The notes beneath the pieces are model-generated. The model had not been told where the DNA came from, did not search any database, and saw only the letters and a program-made list of their open reading frames with translations. From positions 204,501-268,500 of the forward strand of contig JASJOG010000052.1 in the NCBI GenBank assembly GCA_030142905.1: a DNA stretch of 64,000 nt, in the 5' to 3' direction. This stretch comes from Heliopora coerulea (Eukaryota; Cnidaria; Anthozoa; Scleralcyonacea; Helioporidae). The position numbers were made by a program, and so were the translations under genes. This document shows positions 25,557-46,286 of the stretch, piece by piece (the first letter of the stretch is position 1; the number at the start of each line of letters is the position of its first letter).

Positions 25557-25915
25557 CAGTGTTGGCGCCAAGAATTCCCCGACGCCAGGGCTGAAGTCCC
25601 CGACAGGAAGGTTAAACTTTGGGGTTATGACCATGCCCCCTTTACGATGTCGTTATTTGAAGGTCGAAAACATCACGTTATTTTTCACAAGAATAATCGC
25701 AACAACTGACTAAAAACAGTTTACTCTTAGATTTGAAAATAAGAATCCATTATCTTTCTTGACTAAATCAATAACAACTGCTTATGGTTTGTACAATATA
25801 TAAATGTGTTTATCCGTGAAAATCCCAGATGGATTGTTAATTTTTCCCCAACAGGGGGGATAAGGTTCCCCGACGGGGGTTGTAGCCCCTCTGCCCCCCT
25901 CTGGCACCACCCCTG
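25557..25915. mobile_element. MITE, 'GGGGTGGTGCCAG' family (copy 2)
   Basis: It ends in CTCTGGCACCACCCCTG, the complement of the family's left end, and shares the interior order of copy 1 (TATTTGAAGGTCGAAAACA, TTTGTACAATATATAAA, TTGTTAATTTTTCCCC). It sits next to the Tigger-type element in the aPKC-CAPZB intergenic region. Confidence 0.75.
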
Positions 25916-26408
25916 CAACCAATGGATCGCCCATAATGAGAATAATCCAACATCGTGGCTAAAGCCAGGAGCCAAGATTTGAGATGCAGTCCGCAGGAGA
26001 CTACATGCTGTAGGATCAGGATTTCGAGAAACAAAACGCCTGATCTTCCATTTACACTTTTTCACACAATTTTGCGTCACTGATTTATACTGTCCAATTA
26101 CCGTGCACAATTGTTTACCAATATTCTGATGTATTCAATTTACTCATTGGAGTGTCCAGGATGTAATGCAACATAACAAAAAGGCGAGGGTGTTCAATAG
26201 TATTCGACAATCGTATTACGTAGGCGGGTCTCAAGCTGGGTGGAGTTGGTGTCAACTGACAAATCTTTCTCGTCCCTTTCGTCTGGAGATTTTTTTCTCG
26301 CTTTTGTCTGTCGGCCATTTTGAAATTACCCAAGAAATTTTGCGGAAGAAGGGAGGTGACTCGTTTGATAATTTCTCTAGAAACTTGCATCAGAAGGCGC
26401 AAAAAACA

Positions 26409-35181
<8,773 letters not shown>

Positions 35182-36412
35182 TCACGCATTCCAAGATTGT
35201 GTATCAACGTTTCAGGAGAATCCCAGTTATGGTTATTTGTATGATTTCTCAAAGATCTGTGAAAATAACGAGCACCATCTCACCAGCATAGTTTCTTCAA
35301 CTAAAAAAAAAATCACCAAACATCGATGATGGTAGGTCGTTGACAATGTTTGGTGATTTTTACTTCAATGTATTGAACCTTTTTCATATGTGTCCTTGTT
35401 TTCTTGCGAAAAAAAAAGGCAAAAATATCCGTTTTCTGGGTATTTTTTTATAGGAATAGGGTAAGGATTTGAGAAAGTGGAACATTTACATCGGAAAATT
35501 GTCGAATTGCGCGTAAAATTTGTTCTGAACACAATTCTTCATTCATTCTCTTTTCTTTAATTTTGTGATTCTTTTTCTTGCTCTTGAATAATCACTCACC
35601 TTCAGAGTTTTTTAGTTTTTCTTGTTTCTCCAAAATACTTTTTTGGTGAAGAAATTCCACGTGTAATTATTTGTGAAATGCAGTTTAAGAAACAATCATT
35701 ACCCGTTGAACTACGTAAAAAATACCAATATTATCACAACTTGAAGGTTTTTATATCCCATTGCCAAATGATTAAATTATGGCTTCTTTGAACTGTTGTA
35801 ACTAGTCTTATGTTTTGTGAAACAGTTTAGATTTCAATCACTTCACGCAAATGCTAGAATTAGTGGCATCTGATTGGTTTAATTAGCATTTGCTGTATTT
35901 TTCCGAGTAAGCAAAATTTTTTATTATGAAAAATTCGCACTTTTAGAGGGGCGTTTATTCGGGAGAAGCGTTTATTCTACAAAATACAGGAAAATTCAAA
36001 CAAAGAATTATTTAATCTCCCAAATGAAATAGTACTACACTACAACATTCTGCATGAAGCCTCTGCGATAATGAAGTAACTAGGTCAGTTATCCCTGTTT
36101 CGGTAACAAACCTGTACATATATTTTAATAACAATATTTTTTTTTTTTTTTTTCAAACGGTGGGTTGCGGAAAGGCTTGGGAATCTTGTGTAAATGAGGT
36201 TTTTCAGGTCATTGAAAACTTTGTGAGAGTTAAATTTTTGAGATTTTGAAAGGAAAATCCAAGGTATTGGAAGGATGCGCAGACGTAGAGATCGTCGGCT
36301 CAAGAACTCAGCAGAGGAATCATCAGCTCTCTGCTGTTAATGGTCTAGCGCAAGATGTTGATTTCAGGATTTATACTGTACATTCTACAGTAAGAATGTA
36401 CGAGAGTCAAGA

Positions 36413-38688
36413 ATGAGCGAACATTCACCTTGTCCGACTCCTGAAAGAGCAATTTATGGTTTTGTTCTCTATGTAGCAAGTTATTTACTCTTTGGTAAGT
36501 TTATATGAGCTTATTCATTTTGAATGATTTGACGATGTCGATTTTCAAGGTCTAATTGTTTTTTTCTGTGCTGCTTTCAGGTTTGTATATTCTGTGGGCC
36601 TATTTACCAGAGAGCTGGCTCAATAAACTTGGTATAACATATTTACCGCAAAGGTTAGTTTAGGCAGCAATGTCATGGTTATAAACCATGAAGGACGCAT
36701 AAAATGAAGAACCTTTACAGCAACAAATATATTTTTCTGCATGATTTTACATTAGCTTATTTTATACTTAGTATAACACTTATCTGCTGTATAGTAATTA
36801 TAGTTATGATCCAACTCTCTTTCAATGAATCCAAATAGCGAGATAGGCAAGTACAAATATTCGTTTGCCAAGTTTCCTTCTCAAGTCAATCATTGTCCAT
36901 TATTGTGCATGTCACATAACCCAAGATTTTCTTCAATTTCTGGAAGTTTTATTATTTTAGAAATTTTAATAAAATTGTATAAAGCATTCATTGTTTTCAA
37001 TCATAAATAAAGTAAAAGTTAAGTAAAGTGATTTCATTTATATTGGATGACCCTATCAGCTACCTAAGCACTTCTCCATCAAGATCCTGTAAGGGTCACC
37101 CCCAGTGGGTACAGTGTTACCATAGAAGGAATCCTGGGAAAACCTACAGTGTCTGGCATAGTGAAACTGCGCAACACATTTCTCACATGTGACCAAGGTA
37201 ATCTTTTTAAATCAGGCAACTATATGAAGATGAAGCTGAACCCTGGTCACAGTGTTGAGAGACACTTGCACTATCACTGTGTTACCAGACAGTGAACTGT
37301 TCTAGTGTTAGTGTGCAGTGTACTGTGTAATGCATATAATATCCAGTTGTAATGCACATTTAACTAATTAGTTATAAATTATGTAACACTTTGACATGCA
37401 GGATATTACTTATTAAATGTCTCTAAATGTTAAGGGTGGATTTCTGGTATCTCAAGGGACTTCACCAACCTTCCTTGACACTTCAAGGGACATTTTATGA
37501 GTAATATCCTTCTTGTCATGGTGATTAAATATGATTTGTATTGTTTGAAATTCTTTCCTCTTAAATGTTTGTCCTTGCATGTTAATGAAGGAAAAAATTA
37601 GAATATTTTGTCATTTGTGAAAATTCAAGAACTAAATGTCATCATTAAAACAACAGAAAGTGAGGTGATCATGGTACTACTGTTTTTTCATAAAACTTTA
37701 ATAGATCTGCTCAGTTTCAAAACTGCTTCTCCTCAAACACTTAGGGAAGCATGCTTTGTTATAGCTTTGAGGTTGTTCTGTTGTCACTCAGATTACAGTG
37801 GAGCCTCACTATAATGCGGTATATGGGGTCCATCGTAAATGACCGCATTATAGCTGAAGCACATTATGTCGAAATGTATTGAAAATAGGGATTTCACATG
37901 GGGAAATGGTGCAGGTCGCAGGAAAGTATAAAACATGAATACACTGTCACACCATGACTAGAACTACTCACTGATTGGCTACTAATGATCTGCTTGTGCT
38001 CAACAGTTTTACCAAGCAAACAAGGTTTGTAAATCAGTTTAGTGATTGAGAAATTTGGGGTCCAAAGATTTACCACATTATACTGAGTTGCACGCTATAC
38101 CAATGCATGTTATAGTGATGTTTCACTGTATTCCACCTGGTACAACTTAAAAGTTTTACTGGTGAACCTTTAACACCCTGGGCTCATCTTTGTAACAAGT
38201 AAACTTGAATGGCATTAGCCAGAGTAAAATACTAAAGTGTGCCCTTGCCCATTAATAGGGTAACAATATCATGTTTTTGTTACATTTTAATTCTGATTTC
38301 ATAGATTTTGGGTGTTTGCTGGTCCATTGTACTTTTGCATTGTACTACTCTTTTTTGTGTTATTGTACGTTTCTTGGAATCTAATCCAGACTCCATCATT
38401 GGACTCACTCTCCACAATAACAGGTCCGTGAAATATTCCCATTATACCATATCTGTATAAGAACTCTTGTAAATGACAGTTATTAGTTGATCATGTTTCG
38501 TATACAGAATTTGATATACTTTTTAAAATTTCTTTCTGGTATCAGATGAATATGCTCGTGTGTTACCACAAGAATCATTAACTGGAAATCTTTTCAAAAG
38601 CCACAGTGTACCACCTTTGGGTGATATTGACATCAGAACAGTGAATAAATTTCTTTATCGGAGACAACAGAACAGAAAGGACAGCTGA
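36413..38688 (+). CDS. PIGP: PIG-P, subunit of GPI-GlcNAc transferase, 4 exons
   Basis: Small membrane subunit of the ER complex (PIG-A/C/H/P/Q/Y) that transfers GlcNAc to phosphatidylinositol, the first step of GPI-anchor synthesis. Exons 36413-36494, 36581-36653, 38305-38423, 38546-38688 join in phase to 417 nt: 138 residues plus TGA, a normal length. Near the N-terminus [20 protein letters not shown] gives the first membrane helix (about 14-34), followed by [20 protein letters not shown], the family signature. [19 protein letters not shown] is the second helix. The C-terminal tail has [11 protein letters not shown] and [16 protein letters not shown], also typical. It starts 1.2 kb after the CAPZB stop on the same strand and converges on PPP1R7. 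Its 1.65-kb second intron contains an inverted SINE and a Tigger-type MITE. Confidence 0.96.
37010..37310 (-). mobile_element. Diverged tRNA-derived SINE, minus-strand copy
   Basis: Reverse-oriented relative of 3371-3660: it shows (from the right) a degenerate tRNA-like head, TTACCTTGGTCACATGTGAG, a CCACTGGG-type core, CTACC-TAGCTGATAGGG-like landmarks and a TTTACTT-rich tail at the left. The divergence suggests an older insertion. It lies in PIGP intron 2. Confidence 0.65.
37796..38128. mobile_element. Tigger/pogo-type MITE, TA target duplication
   Basis: Left end CAGTGGAGCCTCACTATAAT, right end ATAGTGATGTTTCACTG, flanked by TA at 37794-37795 and 38129-38130. 333 bp, no coding capacity. Subterminal CGCATTATAGC/CACATTATAC words repeat at both ends. 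It lies in PIGP intron 2. Confidence 0.82.
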
Positions 38689-39316
38689 CATTTGTTATAT
38701 TACTGCACTGAAGTGGCTATACCTTATGGTGGGGACTGACTTTGTAGCTGTGGCTAATCAGGGCATCTAGCTTGAAGATATCTAAATTTTGTGGGGCAAG
38801 CTAATTGTAAACATTCACAGAATTTTAAAATGCTAAACTTTCAAGCAGCTGCAATATGATAACCCAAGAATCCATGAGTCCTCAATTTTGTTGGTGTCAA
38901 CTGTCAACATTTAAGTTACAATATGTAACCCTGGTTAAATATAGCTGGTTGGTTAATTGATTGATGGATTCAGTCCATTTATGTTTTGCTGCTCCTGTCA
39001 CTGAATTCATGTAGTATCATTCAATGATACACAGAGTAAAACTTTAGGCAAGTAAAATTCTGTCAGTCTGGTAATTTGTGTTGTCTACCTGTGTTGCTGC
39101 AATCAAAAATAATTAAATTTCTACTTTTGATCAGAGGCTGCTTATGGTACAGGGGAAATTTCTACATTTCTCACTTAACAAGTGGGATCTAAAGTTGTAT
39201 ATACCTGTGAAAGTAGAAAATAATCTTTGCCATTACTCTATATTTTATCCAAGGGAAACATACAGGGGGTAAGTAGGTTAAATTGTTGGAAGCCATGCCA
39301 TACTGGTTTACAAAAA

Positions 39317-39322
39317 TTTATT
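39317..39322 (-). terminator. Candidate AATAAA polyadenylation signal of PPP1R7
   Basis: TTTATT on the plus strand gives AATAAA on the minus strand about 115 nt beyond the PPP1R7 stop codon, a plausible 3' UTR length. There is no transcript evidence. Confidence 0.4.
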
Positions 39323-39435
39323 AATACGTCATGATGGACCATATTGATTGTTTCACCACGATTATTAGACATTTACAAACTCTGAACAGGCATGCTGGTT
39401 ATAACTTTTACTTTAAAAATCAAAGTCAGCCAAAT

Positions 39436-42400
39436 CTATTTGGTTAAGGTTGCATCTATCTGTTTAACACTTGGCAGTGTCAGCTTCACCTTTCTGCGAT
39501 AGTTTGTATCATTGGCCAACGGATTTCCTTCCAGATAAATAGTATTCAGAGTTTTTATGTTCCTGATCTGATCCAAATCTCCCCATGTTTCCAATAGATT
39601 GTTGTTGAACTAAAAGAAAAGAGACTGATTAATATCCAGTGTAACTGCCTTCTTAAAACTATAACACAGAAATTTAAACATAATACCATGTCCACACTGT
39701 TTCATCCCTTAGAATCTTATTTGTAACTTAGTCATTGTCAGTGATGGGTCCAAATAGTGCTGACAGTTTTATCTCATGTTGCATAGAAGTAAAACTACTG
39801 GTGCAAACATTTGTGATTTCATTGCTGGCCACATTTTCTTTGTCAACCCATTAACACTAAACAGGCCTTTCTTACAGGTGCTGGATGGAGACCAAATAAT
39901 TGCATTATTTGCATCTTGTCTTGGTTAAATCTTGAAGTGCTTGATAGACACCTATTTTCCTCTTGCCAGTGTCAGATAATTTTGCTCGAGTCAACAGGTG
40001 ATGTCTTGGTTGGCTTTAGGTCTTAACATGTAAAGTTTGCTTGAGTATAGAGGGATTCTCTTCATTTATTTATTTCAATCTCTACAATTACTAGCATATT
40101 ACATAACACACCCAAAACTCCTCCAGATTTTCCAAGTGGCTAATGTTTTGAATTCTTGTTATTTGGTTGGAGGCAAGATCCAGTGTTGTAAGTTTTACCT
40201 TGAAAGGAACACAGATGTCTGTGCTGAAGACTAATTCTTAAAAGATGAGCAGTAAGCCTATCAGTTATAAGGGTATAAATAAAATTACACTTAGTATGAG
40301 GAAAAAATAAACTCTTTTGCACTAAAAACTTTTTATGTGACCTATGCCTTAGACAAATAACCAGGCAGCACAAACTTCAGTTCTCTGAATTAATCACACA
40401 TCTACATGTCCATATGTACCATAAATTCCCAACATGCACAACAAATCACAGGCATGAAAAGGCACTAAAACTCTTAAATTCATCCTGGAAGAAGTATACA
40501 ATCATTTAAATTTCCTGTAAAACAAGCAACTCTAATACTTCTTAATTATTTTCCAGCAAAATCAGCAAACAACCAATTTTTGTACAGCAGTTATCTTCTA
40601 AATTATTGGAAGCAATTGCAGAACCAGAAACATCAACCAAGTTATAACTGCCTAGCTCAAATTAAGACCAAAAAAAATACAAAAGGAAGGAAGATAACCT
40701 AGCAAGGGACAATTCTTACCAACTTTTCTAAACCTTCAATCACAGTAATCCCATTATTACTGATATAAAATTCTTCTAAGCTCTCCAATCCATCAAGACC
40801 TTCAAGTTTTGTTATACGATTACTCTGAAATATAAAATAATGAACATTTGGTTGTAATATGTTTTGAACCTATAAGGATTATCAGTAGGAGTTGATTGTT
40901 GTCTCAATTATTGGTGACAGACATTTCAACAGCCTCAACAGTGGTCATGTTCTTGGCCTTGAAGATGATCAGTAGAGGCCATTGAAATATCAGTCACCAA
41001 CAACAGTCCTTGTCATATGGCATAGCCAGGATAAAGTAATCAAAGGCAGTCTACATTGGCAGGAATGGATTAACCCTTCCATGTCCATACCCATCTTTTT
41101 AATTTTACTCTGGCTAATGCCAGACAATTCTACTGATCAAGGAGAAACCTCTTGGACAGTAAAAAGTTAAAAATTATCTCCCTAACCCTTTCTGGTCCAT
41201 ACCCACTATTATAATTTTATTCTGGCTAATGCCAAATGATTTTACTCATTAAGGGGAGACCTCTTGGACAATAAAGGGTTAAGCCTAGTTCAGGTAAGAG
41301 AAACAAGCATAATTACAAGTGCAAGGTGCATGGAAGTTTAATCACTGAACTTCACATGTGGCCCTTTTGGAATTCTTCTCTGGTTGATACCAGGTGATTT
41401 TATTCAGTAAATGGAGGGTTAATAGGTTATGAAAGGAACACTAAAATTTCCATCATCTTTTGTTGATACAAAATTTTCCCCTCTTATTGTACTGTTTTTG
41501 GGTGAACTGAGCTAAAACAGGTACAAACACAAAAGTATTGCTTCTGTGGAATGGACTGACCAACCTGAATACTAAGTAGTCGTAACTTTTTCAAACCATC
41601 AAGATTCTATAAAGTTGGTACAAATGAAAAGACTACAATTAATTCTCAGTAAATAGTAGAGAAGGCATGTACAAATTTTGGTCAGCAGAGGTGGGTCAAT
41701 GGACCAGTGAAATTTTGGAAATGCATTGATAGGATTGCCTTCAGTTGTTAGATACTGGTAACAGGCAACCTTAAACATCTGCAAGGTGGGTCATAGGTAG
41801 GTTTTTCCAATATTGAGGTGAAATGTTTGAGTAATCTTCACACATTCTTTGTAGAACAGCTGCCTTGCTTGTGTATTTTGGATAATTGATGTCACATAGT
41901 GCCAGTCATTTCACTTACCTCCAGCTTAGTTATCTTATTTTTACCCAAAAATATGCTCTCTAGGTTTGGCAAGCAACTCAAACCTTCAATCACCTATAAT
42001 GCACATAAATTACAATGAATCAAATATGTGTCTTCAACAGACAGGTATCTTTCAAGGGATATGTGATTTAACTTTGTCATCTAAGAAGTAAGTTAACCTC
42101 AGTCAGTCAGTGGCAGCAAAATAGGACCAAAAAGGAGACTTAGAAGTCACCCTAGAAAATTGGTTTGTAGGTGTTTTGCCATAAAATGCATTTGACATAT
42201 TCTACAGTTTAGAACATTGATAGTTCAATATATATACATTATTTGTATATAAAGGATAAATACTTATCCCTAAGGGTCATTTGTTCCTGTGACACTCGTG
42301 TTTTTTGACAACTCTGTACCTGCTGTATGTATTAACAACTCTACATCTGTCCAGCTATATAAATGTGCAATCAAAAAGTTACTCTTTCAATTTTTCCTAT

Positions 42401-44015
42401 TATTTACCCTGATCTTGTTGGCACCCAGTTCAAGCATGGTCAACGATGATAACGTTGTGAGGTTCTCAATCTTGGATATATTATTTTGCACCATAAACAA
42501 TTTCTGCAAATTGACCAATGATGAAAGGTTCTCTAAGACATTGATTGTATTGAAAGAAAGATCCAAAATCCTAAAAAGCAATTATTAAATGCTCAGAGTT
42601 GTACTGTCTTACAAACTGAAACAAATAGTAGGGATCCACCAACAAAATACCATAAGAAAGCACACAACCATATACTACACTGGTATTACTATTACCAACT
42701 CTATTGCTAAATGATATATTCCAAGCAACCTAGACACATACTTGCTTTAATATAATAGCTTCACATCTGCATAAAGGGTCATACACTGGAAGCATAATGC
42801 AATCTTGTAGCCACATGCTGTAATGTTTGAAAATTAAATTCATATTATTTTAACACCTTTTACACTGAAAGCATTACAGCAATGCAAGAACAAGGATGCA
42901 TTTGTCACTGTGAACGATACTGTTAAAATGTCATGCTAATTTCCACAATTTACAGCACATACTTACAATGTTGAATCCAGCCTCTAATATATACAAGCCT
43001 TAATTGTTCAATAATTTTTTACTTTGAGGATATTTACTCCAATTTAAGGTTAAATTTACATTAACTAGAGTAGTTGTAGTATATGTTTCTAATTTTATTG
43101 AGGAATCTGCTAAGGATGTATTCCATAGTTCTAGTGAAAATTAGTCGATACTGTAATGTGAGACCATCTTGGGTAAGTAATTGCATCTTCACAACTTTGT
43201 CAGTCATCAACTGCTATGCTCAAATGATTCCTTGTTGCTACCATATCATTCTCATGTTATGCTTGATACAATGCAAGCCTGGTCACTTGCATATTTAGTA
43301 CTGTAAGAAGTAAATGTCTCAGTAAAATAAAAGGGCAGACAGGTATAATATGAACGGTCTCTCTTACTTGAGATTAACCAATGCTTCCAGGTTTTCGATC
43401 TTATGAATCTCATTGTCATAAAAATCAAGTTCTTCCAACGTTGTTAAAGTGTCTAGTCGCTCAATCTTTTGGATAAGGTTACGTCTAAAGCATAAAGTCT
43501 AGAACGAAGAAAAACCCCCCAAGAAAATCATAAAAATAGGTTATAAACAACAAGCTAATACTACAGTACAAATACAAGGGGGGGTGGTGGTTTGGGTTTG
43601 TATTTTTTTTTTTTAATTTTCAAAGCTTTTAGAAGAGCAACACAAGTTATACTATAAGTTGTTTACCTGGACTTTCTCTAAGCCTTCTAACCTTTCAATC
43701 AATTTAATTTTTCTGTGAGTGAGATCCACGTCCTAGTCATTGAAGAAGATATGTATGTTTTTCAAAACCAGTCGAGTTGACCAACATAAAAAGCTTTCAA
43801 CATTTCCATATTCGCTGTCATGACCTTTAAATCCCTTTAAACACGTCAAAAAATATGCCACGTACCAATGAATCTGGAGCGAGATCTGGTATGCCTGTGT
43901 CTTCGTACTCGGCTTAAAGAGAAAATTTTCCACAAATCTTTGGCAAAATCTGACAGAATGTAGTGAAATATAAGAACATATTGAAATTACCTTCACCACC
44001 TTCGTTGTCCGCCAT
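39436..44015 (-). CDS. PPP1R7: SDS22 / protein phosphatase 1 regulatory subunit 7, 10 coding exons
   Basis: Leucine-rich-repeat regulator of protein phosphatase 1, nuclear and cytoplasmic. Coding exons 5' to 3': 44015-43991, 43912-43866, 43732-43667, 43498-43368, 42570-42408, 41993-41919, 41606-41565, 40824-40720, 40198-40112, 39609-39436. They total 915 nt: 304 residues plus TAG. The protein begins MADNEGGE, has a short acidic segment, then SDS22-type 22-residue repeats such as LGKNKITKLENLDGLKKLRL and LDLASNQITRIQNISHLENL, and ends with the LRR cap YLEGNPLANDTNYRRKVKLT...LPSVKQIDAT. The human protein is about 360 residues; the difference is mainly a shorter acidic N-terminus. The 87-nt exon 40198-40112 is easily missed, but it restores a complete repeat and uses GTGTG as donor. 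Introns hold TTAACCC mini-MITEs. Confidence 0.95.
41071..41282. mobile_element. Two adjacent ~95-bp TTAACCC/GGGTTAA mini-MITEs (family representative)
   Basis: Each unit runs TTAACCCTT..., TCCATACCCA, a TTTTACTCTGGCTAA core, GATTTTACTCATTAAGG and CCTCTTGGACAATAAAGGGTTAA, with imperfect palindromic ends. Further copies or remnants: 8040-8110, 16318-16390, 20768-20862, 22374-22474, 29440-29536, 31171-31262, 32132-32228, 38170-38265, 52695-52800, 56609-56676 and 61272-61345. The elements are far too small to code for anything and occur in both orientations, mostly in introns and close to genes. Confidence 0.8.
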
Positions 44016-44106
44016 TTTATATTCTTAAATTGTTTCAAATACTCGCGGGCTCACATTCTCTGTTCTTGGCTTCTCTAGTTCTCTTGTGCTTGGCTCCTGA
44101 CCAGAA

Positions 44107-44219
44107 GGTATATCTGAGAAGGATTAGGATTACGGTTAGGTTTGGGGTTAGGATTAGTTCTAGCCCTAACCCTAATCCTAACTCTGATCCTAATTCTAAT
44201 CCTCCTTCTCAGGTATACC
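44107..44219. repeat. Telomere-like palindrome upstream of PPP1R7
   Basis: GGTATATCTGAGAAGGATTA at the left pairs with the right-hand AATCCTCCTTCTCAGGTATACC. Between them TTAGG-type words (GGTTAGGTTTGGGGTTAGG) turn into CCTAA-type words (CCCTAACCCTAATCCTAAC) around a TAGTTCTAG centre. It starts about 90 bp upstream of the PPP1R7 start codon, probably in its promoter or 5' UTR. Confidence 0.85.
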
Positions 44220-44447
44220 ATCTAGGTACAACCCTTGCGCTCGGTTCTCTGACGAAAATTAGAACGTCCAGGCAGAAATCTTATATTATCAGTCTATCAT
44301 TTAAATTTATAAAATTTTAAAATTTATATAAAATCGTGCATGCGATTGTTCTCAGCACTGTAGCTTTATCATTTGCTATCATCTGTTGTGTTGTGGCCTA
44401 TTTGCCTAATATTTGCGTTGCGACTGCCTCGCCCCGAGTTACTGAGG

Positions 44448-45777
44448 CAGTGGTGTAGTCTTACGGCAACGTGGGGTAACGGCGCTATCTTTCCCCAAAA
44501 TTTTCAGTGAAAAGCGTTACACCTCCAAAAATTTTGAATGAAAAAAGCTATGCTTCTTAAAATTTCGAATAAAAAGTGTTATATTTCCTAAAATGTTAGG
44601 AAGAGACGTTGTGTTACACTGGGGAACAATACAGCAAACTACACAGGAGGAAATCCAAATTGCATGATTCAACTGATTTGGCAACGTACGAGATCGCACA
44701 GTCACTGATGTGGTTGGTTGACCTTAATTTACCGATGGGACTTTTAAATCCCATCATTCTAAATTTTCCTGTGATCTGGTATAGCGCTCCGTTCTCTAAT
44801 AACGTGTGGACCTACGGGTACCAAGTCAGAAATGGCAAGCAAGTTAGCTAGGTTTCTAGGTCTTTCTGCTTTGAATAATTTTGTCTGTTTTGTACGCAAT
44901 ATCCCTTGTGCACTTGTGCCCAGCATAAAACTCGGAATATAACTATCAATAGGGTTAAGATTTTATGAAGAAGCAAGTACCGTTCCGTCGCCTCACGATA
45001 GTTATATTCCGAGTTTTATGCTGGGCAGAAGTGCACAAGGGATATTGCGTACAAAACAGACAAAATTGTACAAAGTAGAAAAACCTGGAAACCGAGCCAA
45101 ATCGCTCGCGATTTCTGACTTGGTACAAAGACAAAATGATAGTCTACAGAAAATAATCATGTTTTAGGAAAGTATTACATCGCAACGGGAGCAAAGAGGT
45201 AAAAGGGAGTTGAAAGAAGCCAGTATGGCAACGGCATTTCACAAAGTAGCTTGACTAAACACATTTTAATAAAATGACATTCTACTGACGTTGTAATGAA
45301 GTGTGAATGTTGCTTACGCCTCCGAACTCTTCTCAACAGCTTAGGTCAGTTCGTTAACATTTAAAAGATCCGAAACGTCTTACCTATTGTGTGTTAACGT
45401 AGTCGTCGAACCGTGGAAATGTCCTGGACGACATTCTGTGTAGAAGTAGAACGGTGTTGAAAAATGGCGTTGAAAATACTCTTTGGACTTCAAATTATTC
45501 ATTCCTTTTGTTTTGAATGACCATTTGATTTCTATTGTAAGAACACGTCGCCATATTGTTTCCTTAAACTCCCTACAGTAAGGACATGAAAACAAGGAAA
45601 TGGGGGCAGAGCTAAGATCGGTATTTAAAATGCATTGATGTATTGATATACGTGTGAATTTATAGAACTGATTTTATAACCTATAACGTTGAAACGCTGC
45701 ATTTGTTGGGTTAAAATGCTATGATAAATCAGTGCGTAGTGTGTTCCGCTTCCTAAGATTTTATGACTACACCACTG
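44448..45777. mobile_element. hAT-like non-autonomous element with CAGTGGTGTAGTC termini
   Basis: CAGTGGTGTAGTC at 44448 and GACTACACCACTG ending at 45777 are exact 13-bp inverted termini. The 1.33-kb interior has no transposase frame but contains a long palindrome (44814-45126). The flanks TACTGAGG and CTGAGAGA share CTGAG, possibly a decayed target duplication. The right end lies 42 bp downstream of the MARCH-type stop codon, so the element probably contributes to that gene's 3' end. Confidence 0.72.
44814..45126. repeat. Long inverted repeat, ~130-bp arms, 49-bp loop
   Basis: TACCAAGTCAGAAATGGCAA... through GTACGCAATATCCCTTGTGC and CATAAAACTCGGAATATAAC (44814-44948) is mirrored by GTTATATTCCGAGTTTTATG, GCACAAGGGATATTGCGTAC and TTTCTGACTTGGTA (44998-45126). 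The innermost 70 bp pair almost perfectly, the outer parts with small gaps. It lies inside the element at 44448-45777. Confidence 0.88.
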
Positions 45778-45819
45778 CTGAGAGATATCCGTATACTTTC
45801 AACTCCAAGCGGTCGTTGG

Positions 45820-46254
45820 TCAAACTGGCGATTCTGGTGTACGAGCGTGTTCGTTGACTTTAATAATCCTCCATTCTTCGTTGAGGTTTTTCCAGTTTCC
45901 CCAGAAAAAACTTCGTTGGATAAACCAGGTCCAGAAATAACGCACTTTCATCATAATGATCATACCACAGAGGACGTAAATTGAGGCGAAAATGACCGTC
46001 GTTTCAATCTGCTGCGAGACATCGTAGCGATGTTGTAAAATGACAAAACCCAGAATAATGAAAACGCACAACGCCAAAACAAAGCAGTACCATATGTCGA
46101 GCTTGTTGCATGGTCCGCAAGACACCGAGGGGCGAGTCCACTGTAAAAATATAACACAATTTAGGGATCAATTTAAAGTGCTTCTACATATATACATACA
46201 TACATACATATACAAATATACATACATACATACATACATACATACATACATACA

Positions 46255-46286
<32 letters not shown>

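Larger units (their letters stand above)
23888..26408. promoter_or_regulatory. Divergent intergenic region between aPKC and CAPZB
   Basis: The start codons of aPKC (minus, 23887) and CAPZB (plus, 26409) are 2.5 kb apart, so the interval should hold both promoters. About 1.35 kb of it is transposon (24452-25443 and 25557-25915). Without those insertions the spacing would be about 1.2 kb. I see no convincing TATA box. The 5' untranslated region of CAPZB probably lies within about 26250-26408. Confidence 0.55.
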
